DNA of 64,000 nucleotides from Sinomonas atrocyanea (lineage in GTDB: Bacteria; Actinomycetota; Actinomycetes; Actinomycetales; Micrococcaceae), in assembly GCF_001577305.1 (NCBI RefSeq), contig NZ_CP014518.1:2480001-2544000 (forward strand), read 5' to 3'. The position numbers and the translations under genes are program-made. Shown here one piece after another: positions 1-9,291 of the stretch (its first letter is position 1; every line of letters starts with the position of its first letter). The notes under the pieces were generated by a model. It was given only the letters and a program-made list of their open reading frames with translations. It ran no database searches and had not been told where the DNA came from.

Positions 1-15
1 GGGCAGCACGGTCAT
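1..15 (-). CDS. start of the next gene in the MoxR/VWA operon (partial)
   Basis: An ATG on the minus strand at 15..13 overlaps the TGA stop of the upstream VWA gene in an ATGA arrangement. Only five codons (MTVLP) lie inside the window. In MoxR operons the gene after the first von Willebrand A protein is often a second VWA protein, so that is the likely identity, but this is inference from context only. Confidence 0.5.
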
Positions 16-992
16 GTCCGTACCCTCCACAGGCCCAGCGCGAGCACCAGGGCCGCCGCCAGGGCGATCACCAGGGGAACCTCCGGCGTGTCCGCGACGA
101 GACCGCGGGCCGCGGCCTTGGTTGCGGTCGCCTCGCTCGCCTGGATCTGGGCGATGATGCTGCGGGCCGCGGTGGTGCTCCGCAGCGGGAAGTAGGTCCC
201 GCCGGTCGACTCCGCCGCCGTGCGCAGGCCGACGGCCTCTTCGGTGGCGGTGGCACCGCCGAAGTCGGCGGGGTTGAGGGCGTAGACCTTGACCTGGTTC
301 GATCTCGCGAGGTCGGCGGCCTGCTGCAGCGTGAAGATCGGCCGGCCGGCGAGGTAGTTGTCCGTCGAGAGGATGACGGACCGCGAGCGCTGCTCCGTGC
401 CGAGCCGCGGGAAGTTCGTCACGCACGCGGCCAGCCCGTCGCCGATCAGGGACGTGCCGCGCCCCTGGGACGTCCCCTCGAAGAAGGACGGGTCGCCGCC
501 GCGCTGGTCGAAGGCGGACTGCGCCCGGCCCAGCTGCTCCTCGATGTAGGAGTAGTCGTCGGTGAGGGGGAAGACCTGCACCCCGCTGCCGTCGAAGATG
601 GTCAGGCCGATCCGCTCGCCCTGGAAGTCCCGCACCATGGAGGCCAAGACATCCACGATCGCCGAGTCGGCGCGGCTCATCGACCCGGAGGTGTCCAGGC
701 ACAGGATGATGTCACGGCTGCGCTGCTCGGGGCGCTGGGACGAGGCGAGGATGGGCCGGGCGGCCGCGACGAGGAGCGCGCCGGCGAGCACGAGCGCAGC
801 GCCGACCACGACAGCGAGCCAGATCCGCTGCCGGCGTACCAGTCGCTGGTAGCTCGGCAGGGAGGCGAGGCGATCGCCGTGGGCGACCAGCACGGCGTCG
901 TCCGTGCCCTTCTTCCTCCACAGCACAAGCGCCGCGGCGCCGACCAGGGCCAGCACCCCCGGCACGAGGAGCCAGGCGTAGTTCAGGTCCAT
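12..992 (-). CDS. VWA domain membrane protein (BatA-like)
   Basis: A 326-residue protein with two hydrophobic N-terminal segments (about residues 7-25 and 57-79), a von Willebrand factor A domain (about 90-280) and a C-terminal membrane helix (about 303-322). The metal-ion-dependent adhesion site is visible as DTSGSMS near residue 99, with the supporting threonine in GRGTSLIGDG. Such proteins sit in the membrane and are thought to work with MoxR ATPases in assembling or inserting cofactors into client complexes; the client here cannot be told from sequence. The start codon lies inside the end of the preceding gene, so translation is probably coupled. Membership of the MoxR operon is clear, the physiological role is not. 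Confidence 0.85.
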   Translation of the reverse strand: MDLNYAWLLVPGVLALVGAAALVLWRKKGTDDAVLVAHGDRLASLPSYQRLVRRQRIWLAVVVGAALVLAGALLVAAARPILASSQRPEQRSRDIILCLDTSGSMSRADSAIVDVLASMVRDFQGERIGLTIFDGSGVQVFPLTDDYSYIEEQLGRAQSAFDQRGGDPSFFEGTSQGRGTSLIGDGLAACVTNFPRLGTEQRSRSVILSTDNYLAGRPIFTLQQAADLARSNQVKVYALNPADFGGATATEEAVGLRTAAESTGGTYFPLRSTTAARSIIAQIQASEATATKAAARGLVADTPEVPLVIALAAALVLALGLWRVRT

Positions 993-1450
993 GAGTCCAC
1001 CACCGTCCGGGCGGCGGCGAGAGCGGCCTCGGCGTCAGGCTCTCCCGGGGCCGAGAACTCGCCGGGGTAGAAGCGCTCGACGGCGGTGGCCACCGCCGGG
1101 ACCGGCTGCCGGCGCAGTTCCTCGAGGGTCATGCGGGACGCCCTGACGCCGGTGGCCTCCTGCACGAACCCGCGCACGATCTGCGACAGCTCCTGGGCGG
1201 CCGTGCGGGAGCCGATCTCCCCCGCCTCGAGCAGCGCGGCGATCTCCTCGATCCTGCCCAGGTACACCCGGCGGAGGCCGGGCGAGGCGTGGAAGCGCGG
1301 GATGGACGCCTCTGCCACGGCCCGGGGCGGCCGGGTGCTGACCACGGCGTAGCCGACCCAGCCGACGGCGGCGGCCGCGAGCGCCAGGCCCAGGAAGAGC
1401 CAGAATCCCGAGTAGGCCAAGGGGCCGTAGAACGGTGTGTCAGCGGGCAC
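983..1450 (-). CDS. small membrane protein of the MoxR operon
   Basis: A 155-residue protein with one N-terminal transmembrane segment (about residues 14-38) and a soluble, largely helical remainder. It starts with GTG inside the 3' end of the DUF58 gene (11-base overlap) and ends inside the start of the VWA gene, so it is sandwiched in a translationally coupled chain. Position and topology match the DUF4381-like proteins found between DUF58 and VWA genes in MoxR operons. No catalytic motif is visible, and the family assignment rests mainly on context. Confidence 0.7.
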   Translation of the reverse strand: MPADTPFYGPLAYSGFWLFLGLALAAAAVGWVGYAVVSTRPPRAVAEASIPRFHASPGLRRVYLGRIEEIAALLEAGEIGSRTAAQELSQIVRGFVQEATGVRASRMTLEELRRQPVPAVATAVERFYPGEFSAPGEPDAEAALAAARTVVDSWT

Positions 1451-2324
1451 GGCGATGCCTCTCCAGGAGCCGGAAGAGGCCCGGAAGGACCTCGTCGACG
1501 GAGCCGAGGCGGCCTTCGACGATGCCGAGACGGTTCAGGATCCGCTCGCGGCGCTCGGTGCGCTCGGCCATGAGGCGCCCGTAGTCGCGCACCACCTCCT
1601 CCTCGGCTGCGAGCCGGCCCAGCAGCGGTGCCCCGCCGTCGACGTCGTAGCTGCGCCGGGGCGCGGCGGCGCCGACGAGCTCGGCGTCCAGGACCGTGAT
1701 CCACAGGATCTCGTGCTGGACAGCGAGACGCGTCAGGAGCGCCTCGTCCTCCTCGTCCAGCGCTGCCTCGTCGGCGACGATGACGAGCAGGCCGCGACGC
1801 CGGACGGTCCGGGCCACGTGGGCGAGCTGGGCGGTGAGGTCGCTGCGGGCAGCAGAGGCGCCGGCGGAGGACTCGAGGCGGCGCAGGATCTGCTCGAGGT
1901 GGGCCTGGCCCGTGCGGGACGGGTGCGCGGCGGTGGCCGCGGAGTCCCCGGCGACGAGGGCCAGCTGGTCGCCGTGGCGGTGCGCCAGGTAGCCCATGAC
2001 GCCGAGCGCCATGAGCATGATCTCGCGCTTGGGGTCCCCGCTCCGGGACACCGCGGCCATGCCCCGCCCGGTGTCGGCCACGAGGATGACCGTCTGCTTG
2101 CGGACGGCCGCGTAGCGCCGCACGAGGGGCGACCCGAGGCGGGCGGAGGCCTTCCAGTCGATGTCGCGGATCTCGTCGCCGGGGGTGTAGGCGCGCAGGT
2201 CGTCGAAGTCGAGGCTGCGGCCGCGGGACACCGCGCCGTACTCGCCGTCGAGCATCGTCCGCGCCCGGCGGTGGGCGAAGATGAACATCTTCGAGGCGAC
2301 CCTCGCCACGAGGCTGGTCTGCAC
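1440..2324 (-). CDS. DUF58 domain-containing protein
   Basis: A 294-residue soluble protein with the DUF58 signature near residues 47-70 (YTPGDEIRDIDWKASARLG). The region after it resembles a von Willebrand A fold, with VADTGRGM near residue 82 replacing the strict DxSxS motif. DUF58 proteins are regular partners of MoxR AAA+ ATPases and are presumed adaptors between ATPase and client. It starts with GTG seven bases after the moxR stop and overlaps the next gene, so co-translation is likely. Confidence 0.88.
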   Translation of the reverse strand: MQTSLVARVASKMFIFAHRRARTMLDGEYGAVSRGRSLDFDDLRAYTPGDEIRDIDWKASARLGSPLVRRYAAVRKQTVILVADTGRGMAAVSRSGDPKREIMLMALGVMGYLAHRHGDQLALVAGDSAATAAHPSRTGQAHLEQILRRLESSAGASAARSDLTAQLAHVARTVRRRGLLVIVADEAALDEEDEALLTRLAVQHEILWITVLDAELVGAAAPRRSYDVDGGAPLLGRLAAEEEVVRDYGRLMAERTERRERILNRLGIVEGRLGSVDEVLPGLFRLLERHRRAR

Positions 2325-2331
2325 GGTGCGC

Positions 2332-3351
<1,020 letters not shown>

Positions 3352-3411
3352 GGCGTCCCCCTCCTGTGCTCGCACCGCCCGGGCGCGTGCGCCGGCGGCT
3401 TGGTGCCCATG

Positions 3412-4671
3412 CTACCCGCCGAGCAGGAGCCGTTCTGCCCTCGGGGCGAGCGCGCGCTCGAGCACGAGGCACGCGGCCCCGACGGCCCCGACGTCGTCGC
3501 CCAGCACGGTCCCGGCGATCTCGACCCGGTGGATGCCGCGCGCGGCGAGGAGGTCGTTGACCATGTCGGGCAGCACGGCGAGGCAGAAGTCGGCCACCGG
3601 CGCCCAGAAGGGTCCTCCCAGGACGAGCCGGTCGACGTCGAGGAGGTTGCCGACCACGGCGGCCGCCCAGGCGAGCTTCCGCGCGGCCGCGCCGAGGATC
3701 GCGACGGCGCGCTCGTCGCCCTCCCCGACCAGTCGGCTCAGGTGCGCGAAGGCCTCCTGGAAGTCCCCGGCCGTGGGCTCCTCGCCGAGCGGCGAGAGAA
3801 CGCCGGCCTGGATGGCCTCGCCGACGAGCCGCACGGGCTCGAGGACGGTGGCGATGGTCCCGCGCATCCCGCACCGGTCGAAGCATTCCGGACCGTCCGG
3901 GTCGACGATGATGTGCCCGATCTCGCCGACGTTGCCCGAGCTGCCCCGGTAGACCTCGCCGCCCAGGACGAGGCCGCAGCCGAGTCCGGTGCCCAGGTAG
4001 AAGAGGGCGAAGCTGTCCGCCCCGCCGGGAGCCCCGGCCCAGGTTTCCGCGACGGCGGCACCGGTGACGTCCTTGTCCATGGTGGTCGGCAGGCCCGTGG
4101 CCTCCTCGACCATCGCCCGCAGCGGGACGTCGACCCAGCCGCGCAGCAGCGGCGGTCCGACCACGGCGCCGCGGTCCAGGTCGATGGGTCCCGGGGCGGC
4201 CACACCGACGCCGGCCACGAGTTCGCGGGGGATCCCGGAGCGATCCAGGAGCCCCTCGATGGAGTCCGCGATGGCCGCGACGACCTCGTCGGGCTCCTGG
4301 CTGCGGGGGGTCACGAACATCTCCTTCACCACGATCTGGCCGACCAGGTCGAGGAGCACCACCGTGACGAGGCTCGGATCGAGGTGGACCCCGAGCGCGT
4401 ACATGCCCTGCGGATTGAGCCGGAGGATGGTGCGCGGCTTGCCCGGCCCCGAGCCTTCCTTCCCGGCCTCGACGATGAGCTTCTGGTCCAGCAGGCGGCG
4501 CGAGATGTTGGAGATGGTCTGGGGCGACAGGCCCACGATCTGTGCGAGCTCGACGCGGCTGAGTCCCGACTCGGACCGGCGGATGGCGTCGAGGATGACG
4601 GTGAGGTTGAAGTCGCCCATGCGAGGCAGGTTGGTGCCACGTCGGGCGGCTGACTGGCGGGGCTCCGTCAC
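3412..4671 (-). CDS. ROK family transcriptional regulator
   Basis: A 419-residue regulator with an N-terminal winged helix-turn-helix (about residues 18-75, with SRVELAQIVGLSPQTISNIS) and a C-terminal ROK/sugar-kinase-like domain. The ATP-binding type motif (GVHLDPSLVTVVLLD), the conserved GxGxAAPGPID stretch and the cysteine-containing zinc motif (CFDRCGMRGTI) are all recognisable. Family members such as NagC and XylR bind sugars or sugar phosphates and usually repress transport and catabolic genes. I chose the GTG at 4671 because GAGAGGA lies just upstream; the open frame continues to 4902 but that would run through the AT-rich promoter region. It is divergent from the exchanger gene. The inducer is unknown. 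Confidence 0.88.
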   Translation of the reverse strand: MTEPRQSAARRGTNLPRMGDFNLTVILDAIRRSESGLSRVELAQIVGLSPQTISNISRRLLDQKLIVEAGKEGSGPGKPRTILRLNPQGMYALGVHLDPSLVTVVLLDLVGQIVVKEMFVTPRSQEPDEVVAAIADSIEGLLDRSGIPRELVAGVGVAAPGPIDLDRGAVVGPPLLRGWVDVPLRAMVEEATGLPTTMDKDVTGAAVAETWAGAPGGADSFALFYLGTGLGCGLVLGGEVYRGSSGNVGEIGHIIVDPDGPECFDRCGMRGTIATVLEPVRLVGEAIQAGVLSPLGEEPTAGDFQEAFAHLSRLVGEGDERAVAILGAAARKLAWAAAVVGNLLDVDRLVLGGPFWAPVADFCLAVLPDMVNDLLAARGIHRVEIAGTVLGDDVGAVGAACLVLERALAPRAERLLLGG

Positions 4672-4772
4672 TGGGTCCTCTCGGCAGAATCGCGGACGCG
4701 CTACTTCGGAGTACGTTACCGCGAAGGCAATTCTCCCACCGTCCGCGTGCCGCACCGCACTTCGGCCCAGCA

Positions 4773-4799
4773 TTTGCACAAACGCAATTGTTTGCATGG
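4773..4799. promoter_or_regulatory. candidate ROK operator in the divergent promoter region
   Basis: In a locally AT-rich stretch between the divergent ROK and exchanger genes there is an inverted repeat, CAAAC (4779-4783), six-base spacer with CAATT, GTTTG (4790-4794), flanked by two direct TTTGCA hexamers. This stands out from the GC-rich surroundings and is the size expected for a dimeric winged-helix operator. Assignment to the ROK protein is inference from adjacency. Confidence 0.35.
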
Positions 4800-4877
4800 C
4801 GCAAGCGGCGGGAAGGAGCGCACCAGCCGGCCGGGTGCGCCCCTGCTCCTGGCCGCGGAGTGATCGGAGGATTGCGG

Positions 4878-5936
4878 ATGTCGTCTTGGCCGTTGTGGGC
4901 ACTGCTGCTGCTCTTCGCTGTCGCCGCCGCGGTGATATGGGTCGCGGGCATCCAGCTCTCGAAGCAGACCGACGTCCTCGATGCGCGGCTGCACCTGGGC
5001 TCGGCGCTGGGCGGCCTGATCCTGCTCGCGGTCGCCACCAACCTGCCCGAGATCGCGATCACCGTGAGTGCGGCCCTCTCAGGCAATCTGGGCGTCGCCG
5101 TGGGCAACATCCTGGGAGGCATCGCGGTCCAGACCGTGGTCCTAGTGGCCCTGGACGCGATCGGCACCCGGAAGGGGGAACCGCTGATGTACCGCGCGTC
5201 CTCGCTGACGCTCGTGATCGAGGCGGTCACCGTCGTCGGGGTCCTGGGCGTCGTCGTGGCCGGCAGCCAGATGCCCTCGAGCCTCGTCGCCTTCCGCCTG
5301 ACCCCTGCCGCCGTCCTGATCGCCGCCGTGTGGATCGTGGGCCTCCTCGCCGTCCAGCGCAGCCAGAAGGGCCTGCCCTGGCACGAGCAGGGCAATGCCC
5401 CCGGCTCCCAGTCCAAGCCCCAGGGACACAGCAAGGACTCCGGAGACGGCAGCAAGAAGGTCAGCACAGGCCGCGCGGCGCTGATCTTCTCCGTGGCAGC
5501 GATCGCCACCCTCGGCGCCGGCGTCGCGCTCGAACGCAGCGGGGACGCGATCGCCGGGCACATCGGCCTCTCCGGAGTCCTCTTCGGCGCCACCATCCTG
5601 GCGCTGGCGACCTCCCTGCCCGAGATCTCCACGGGCCTGGCCTCGGTCAAGCAGGGCGACTACCGGCTCGCGGTCAGCGACATCTTCGGCGGCAATGCCT
5701 TCCTGCCCGTCCTCTTCCTCGTCGCAGTGCTCATCTCGGGCCAGCCGGTGCTGCCCCAGGCGCACAACACCGACATCTACCTCACCGCGCTGGCGATACT
5801 GCTGACCCTCGTCTACGTCATGAGCCTGATCTTCCGACCCAAGCGCCGCATCGCGGGCATGGGCGTCGACTCGTTCATCGTGCTGGTCCTCTACCTGCTC
5901 GGCGTCGCGGGGCTCTTCGCCGTCGCCTCGGGGTAG
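4878..5936 (+). CDS. cation/calcium antiporter (CaCA superfamily)
   Basis: A 352-residue polytopic membrane protein with two homologous halves of about five helices each. The alpha-repeats that form the ion site are visible as LLAVATNLPEIAITVSAAL (near residue 50) and LALATSLPEISTGLASV (near residue 240), each with the conserved NLPE/SLPE acidic residue. A hydrophilic loop of about 35 residues (near 170-205, with repeated Ser, Gly and Lys) separates the halves. The family exchanges Ca2+ or other cations for Na+ or H+. The start at 4878 is set by CGGAGGA eight bases upstream; a longer frame lacks a site. It is divergent from the ROK regulator, so regulation by that protein is possible. Confidence 0.85.
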   Translation: MSSWPLWALLLLFAVAAAVIWVAGIQLSKQTDVLDARLHLGSALGGLILLAVATNLPEIAITVSAALSGNLGVAVGNILGGIAVQTVVLVALDAIGTRKGEPLMYRASSLTLVIEAVTVVGVLGVVVAGSQMPSSLVAFRLTPAAVLIAAVWIVGLLAVQRSQKGLPWHEQGNAPGSQSKPQGHSKDSGDGSKKVSTGRAALIFSVAAIATLGAGVALERSGDAIAGHIGLSGVLFGATILALATSLPEISTGLASVKQGDYRLAVSDIFGGNAFLPVLFLVAVLISGQPVLPQAHNTDIYLTALAILLTLVYVMSLIFRPKRRIAGMGVDSFIVLVLYLLGVAGLFAVASG

Positions 5937-5964
5937 GGCAGGTCCGGCACTCCTGCCGCCGCGG

Positions 5965-6573
5965 CTAGGGCCGCGCCACGTCCTGCACCACCTCGTTGCG
6001 GCGCAGGAAGAAGGGCTTGAAGGGCGGGTCGAAGCGGGCGAACCGGGGCGGCCCCGAGGGCTCGAGGCCGGCCGCGGCCATCGCGTCCCGCAGCTCCCGG
6101 CTGCGCTTGGCGAATGCCTCGCCGGAGCCGCGGCCGGAGAAGCGCAGCACGGCCGCCGTCGAACCCGGCACAGTGCGGATCCGCACCCGCGGATCGGCGG
6201 GCACCGGAGCCGACTCCTCGGTCATGCCGGCAGGGAGCACGAACGCCACCGCGTAGGCGCCCTCCCCCGCGGCGGCGCCGCCGGCACGGCTGGCATCCAG
6301 CGGCCCGCTCTGGAGCACGGGGGCGGTCATCGTCACCTTCTGGGACGGGGGCCGCCCCGGCGCCGCCCCCTGCACCACGGGTGCGGTCATGGCCAGCGAC
6401 TGCCGGGCCGTGTTGTTCCCGCTGATGTAGTTGAAGAGGTGGCGGAAGGCGGCGTTGCCCGCCCGGTCGAAGGACGCGTCCACCTCCACCTCTGCCACGG
6501 TGTGGGCGGGGTAGCGCCGCAGCTCGAAGTCTGCGTAGCGCCGGAGGAGCTCGTAGGGCTGCTGTTCGGTCAT
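5965..6573 (-). CDS. SOUL/HBP haem-binding family protein
   Basis: A 202-residue soluble protein of the SOUL haem-binding family. The N-terminal YELLRRYADFELRRYP, the central LFNYISGNN and the paired AMTAPV / TMTAPVL motifs are characteristic, as is the C-terminal ARFDPPFKPFFLRRNEV. The start at 6573 has GGAGGGA directly upstream. Bacterial members have been linked to haem or tetrapyrrole binding, but biochemical roles are poorly defined. It is convergent with the exchanger gene, separated by 28 bases. Confidence 0.85.
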   Translation of the reverse strand: MTEQQPYELLRRYADFELRRYPAHTVAEVEVDASFDRAGNAAFRHLFNYISGNNTARQSLAMTAPVVQGAAPGRPPSQKVTMTAPVLQSGPLDASRAGGAAAGEGAYAVAFVLPAGMTEESAPVPADPRVRIRTVPGSTAAVLRFSGRGSGEAFAKRSRELRDAMAAAGLEPSGPPRFARFDPPFKPFFLRRNEVVQDVARP

Positions 6574-6617
6574 GGTCCCTCCGACGGTACGCCGGGCGGC
6601 GGAGCACGAGAAGGGCC

Positions 6618-7805
6618 CTAGGCCCGCGGGTCCGTGGCGCGGACGTCCCGGGGGCGGTCCCGGCGCACCGAACGCGTCACGGTGAACTTCCGGTCGCGCC
6701 CTGCCACCTCGGTCCTGCCCACCGCGCTCTGGAGCACGGCCCGGTAGCCGAGGTGGCTGTTCGCCACGCACCACAGCTCGCCGCCGGGGGCCAGCAGCCG
6801 CCCGGCGGCGCGGATGAGCTTGAGGCCCGCTCCCGCGTGGACGCTCGCCCCCAGGTGGAACGGCGGGTTGAGGAGCACGACGTCGGCGGAGGCCTCGGGC
6901 AGCGAGCCGCCGGCATCGTCGTGCTCCACGGCGACCCGCCCGGCGACGCCGTTCGCCTCCATAGTGGCGCGCGCCGAGCGGACCGCCGCGGCCGAGCGGT
7001 CCGTGGCCACCACGCGCGCGCCGGGATGGCGCAGCGCGTAGGCGGCGGCGAGGGCGCCGGTGCCGCATCCGAGGTCGACGGCGGAGCTCCCGGGGCCTCC
7101 GGGCATGCGGTCGAGGAATCCGAGCAGGAAGCGCGTGCCGAGGTCGAGCCGCGGACCCGCGAAGGCGCCGCCGAACGCACACAGGGTCAGGCCCACGTCG
7201 TCGTGCGCCGTGCACACCGGGAACGGCGCCCGCTCCGGGACGGGGCGCGGGCGGGCCGCGGTCAGCAGCCGCGACTTCTGCACCGCGAGCCCGGCGCCGA
7301 CCTCCGTGAAGCGGGAGCCGAGGACGGCATTCATGGCCAGCGTCATGTGCTTGACGCGCCCGCCGGCGACGAGCACGACGTCGCCGGCCGCCCAGCGGGC
7401 GACCGCGTCGGCGAGCTCCTCGAGCTCCGCGAGGCCGCGCGGGAGCTGCGCGAGGACCAGCCGGACACCGGAGAGCAGGCCGGCGTCCAGCTCGTGGGCC
7501 TCGTAGGTGCCCGCGAGGCCGAGGGCCGCGGCGTTGCCCGCGAGCGCCGCCCGGCCGGTCACGAGGTCCTGGTGGACCCGGACTCCGGTGAGTCCGGCGG
7601 CGGCGAGCTGGAGCGTCACCGCGCCGTAGGCGTCGCCGATCACCGCGATCTCCCGCCCCGCCAGTCCGCGCGCCGCCGCCTGGTCGATGCCGCGGGCACC
7701 GAGGAGCCTGTCGGTCGCGTCGAAGGCCAACAGGTTCGGCGCCTCGACATCGGGGTGGCGTCGGAGCTCGTCGAAGGGGAAGTCTGGCCTGCGTGGGTCG
7801 TGCAC
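6618..7805 (-). CDS. class I SAM methyltransferase, RsmC/RlmG-like
   Basis: A 395-residue protein with two tandem Rossmann-like halves, as in RlmG and RsmC (23S and 16S rRNA guanine N2-methyltransferases). The catalytic C-terminal half shows the SAM motif VDLGCGTGALAA near residue 242 and the NPPFHLG motif near residue 314, typical of N2-guanine rRNA methyltransferases. The N-terminal half keeps the fold (GREIAVIGDAYGAVTLQLA) without a clear catalytic motif, as expected. Whether it modifies 16S or 23S rRNA cannot be told from sequence alone. It ends 44 bases before the SOUL gene start. Confidence 0.82.
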   Translation of the reverse strand: MHDPRRPDFPFDELRRHPDVEAPNLLAFDATDRLLGARGIDQAAARGLAGREIAVIGDAYGAVTLQLAAAGLTGVRVHQDLVTGRAALAGNAAALGLAGTYEAHELDAGLLSGVRLVLAQLPRGLAELEELADAVARWAAGDVVLVAGGRVKHMTLAMNAVLGSRFTEVGAGLAVQKSRLLTAARPRPVPERAPFPVCTAHDDVGLTLCAFGGAFAGPRLDLGTRFLLGFLDRMPGGPGSSAVDLGCGTGALAAAYALRHPGARVVATDRSAAAVRSARATMEANGVAGRVAVEHDDAGGSLPEASADVVLLNPPFHLGASVHAGAGLKLIRAAGRLLAPGGELWCVANSHLGYRAVLQSAVGRTEVAGRDRKFTVTRSVRRDRPRDVRATDPRA

Positions 7806-7814
7806 CCGTCCACC

Positions 7815-9233
7815 CTAGCGGCGCGCCAGCCACCCCAGTGCGGCCTGCGCGGCCCGGTATCCGGACATCCCGTGGCTCCCCGGTCCGGGCGGGGTCGCCG
7901 CGGAGCAGAGGTACACGCCCGGGACCCCGGTCGCGTAGGGGTTGACGGCCAGGCGGGGGCGTGCCAGGAGCTGGAGCCCGGAGGTGGCACCCGTGCCGAT
8001 GTCGCCGCCCACGTAGTTGGCGTTGTGCGCCTCGAGGGCCGCCGGTCCCCGGACGGCGGTCGCCCGGATTCTGGCCCTGAAGCCGGGGGCGAACCGCTCG
8101 ATCTGGGCCGTGAGCGCCTCGGTCGCATCCCCCGGGTAGCCGTGCGGGACGTGGGCGTAGGCCCAGATGGGGTTGATGCCCTCCCGCGACCGTGAGGGGT
8201 CGGCGAGGTACTGCTGGCCCACGAGGACGAACGGCCGTGCCGGCATCCGGCCTCGGGCCACGTCCGCCTCGGCCGCGGCGATCTCCTCGAGCGTGCCGCC
8301 GAGGTGCACGGTGCCGGCGCGGCGGGACTGCTCTGCCTGCCAGGGGATGTCCCCCTCGATCGCGAAGTCGACCTTGAAGGCGGCGGGGCCGTGGCGGTAG
8401 CGGGCGTAGGCCGCTGCTGTGCTCGCGGGGAGGCGCCGGGCGAGGAGCCGGGCGGCGGCACCGGGGGCGAGGTCCAGCAGGACGAGGTCCGCGCCGTCGA
8501 GCTCCCGGGCCGAGGTGACGGGGGCGGCGGTCTCGATGGTCCCCCCGAGGTCCGCGAGCCGGGCTGCGAGCGCGGCGGCGATGGTCCCCGATCCGCCCGC
8601 GGCGACCGGCCACCCGACCGCGTGCGCGGACGCGGCCAGGACCAGTCCCACGGAGGTGGTCAGGGGCGTGTGGAGGGGGGCGAACGCATGCGCGGCGATG
8701 CCGGCGAATAGGGCCCTCGCCTCCTGGCCCCGCCACCGGCGAGCCGTGACCGTCGCCGGGAGGACGGCGTCGGCCCCGAAGCGGGCGAGGGCCAGGGGGT
8801 GCCGGGGCACATGGAGCAGCGGGCCGAGGAACTCGCCGGCGATGGTGCCGAAATCGCGGGCGGCGCGGCCCACGAGCGCGTCCCACGCCGGGCCGTCCGC
8901 ACCGAGTCCCGCCGTGGTGCGGGCCAGGTCCTGCCACAGGACCGCCTCCCGGCCGCCGTCGAGGGGATGCGAGAGCTGGACCTCGGGCCACAGCCAGCGC
9001 AGGCCGTGCTCCTCGAGCCCCAGCCCGGTCAGGAACGGCGACGCGGCGGCGAGGGGGTGGAATGCCGAGCAGTCGTCGGCGACCACCCCCGGCAGCGTCG
9101 GCTCGGACGAGCGGCATCCTCCACCGATCTCCGCCTGGGCCTCGAGCACCCGGACCCGGACGCCGTGGGCCGCCAGGTGCACGGCCGCAGAGAGGCCGTT
9201 GGGTCCGCTGCCGACGACGATGGCTGTGCTCAC
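7815..9233 (-). CDS. FAD-dependent oxidoreductase, phytoene desaturase-like
   Basis: A 472-residue flavoprotein with an N-terminal dinucleotide-binding motif (VVGSGPNGLSAAVHLAAHG, then the Glu of VLEAQAEIGGG) and a C-terminal flavin motif (GVYLCSAATPPGPGSHGMSG). The pattern fits the NAD(P)/FAD oxidoreductase group that includes CrtI-like desaturases and isomerases. No other carotenoid gene is near, so the substrate is unassigned. The stop is nine bases from the methyltransferase start, so the two may be co-transcribed. Confidence 0.82.
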   Translation of the reverse strand: MSTAIVVGSGPNGLSAAVHLAAHGVRVRVLEAQAEIGGGCRSSEPTLPGVVADDCSAFHPLAAASPFLTGLGLEEHGLRWLWPEVQLSHPLDGGREAVLWQDLARTTAGLGADGPAWDALVGRAARDFGTIAGEFLGPLLHVPRHPLALARFGADAVLPATVTARRWRGQEARALFAGIAAHAFAPLHTPLTTSVGLVLAASAHAVGWPVAAGGSGTIAAALAARLADLGGTIETAAPVTSARELDGADLVLLDLAPGAAARLLARRLPASTAAAYARYRHGPAAFKVDFAIEGDIPWQAEQSRRAGTVHLGGTLEEIAAAEADVARGRMPARPFVLVGQQYLADPSRSREGINPIWAYAHVPHGYPGDATEALTAQIERFAPGFRARIRATAVRGPAALEAHNANYVGGDIGTGATSGLQLLARPRLAVNPYATGVPGVYLCSAATPPGPGSHGMSGYRAAQAALGWLARR

Positions 9234-9291
9234 CCTCCCATCCTGCCACCGGCACTGGCGGCGGGGAGGGGCTGCGCCGCATCATCCCAGC

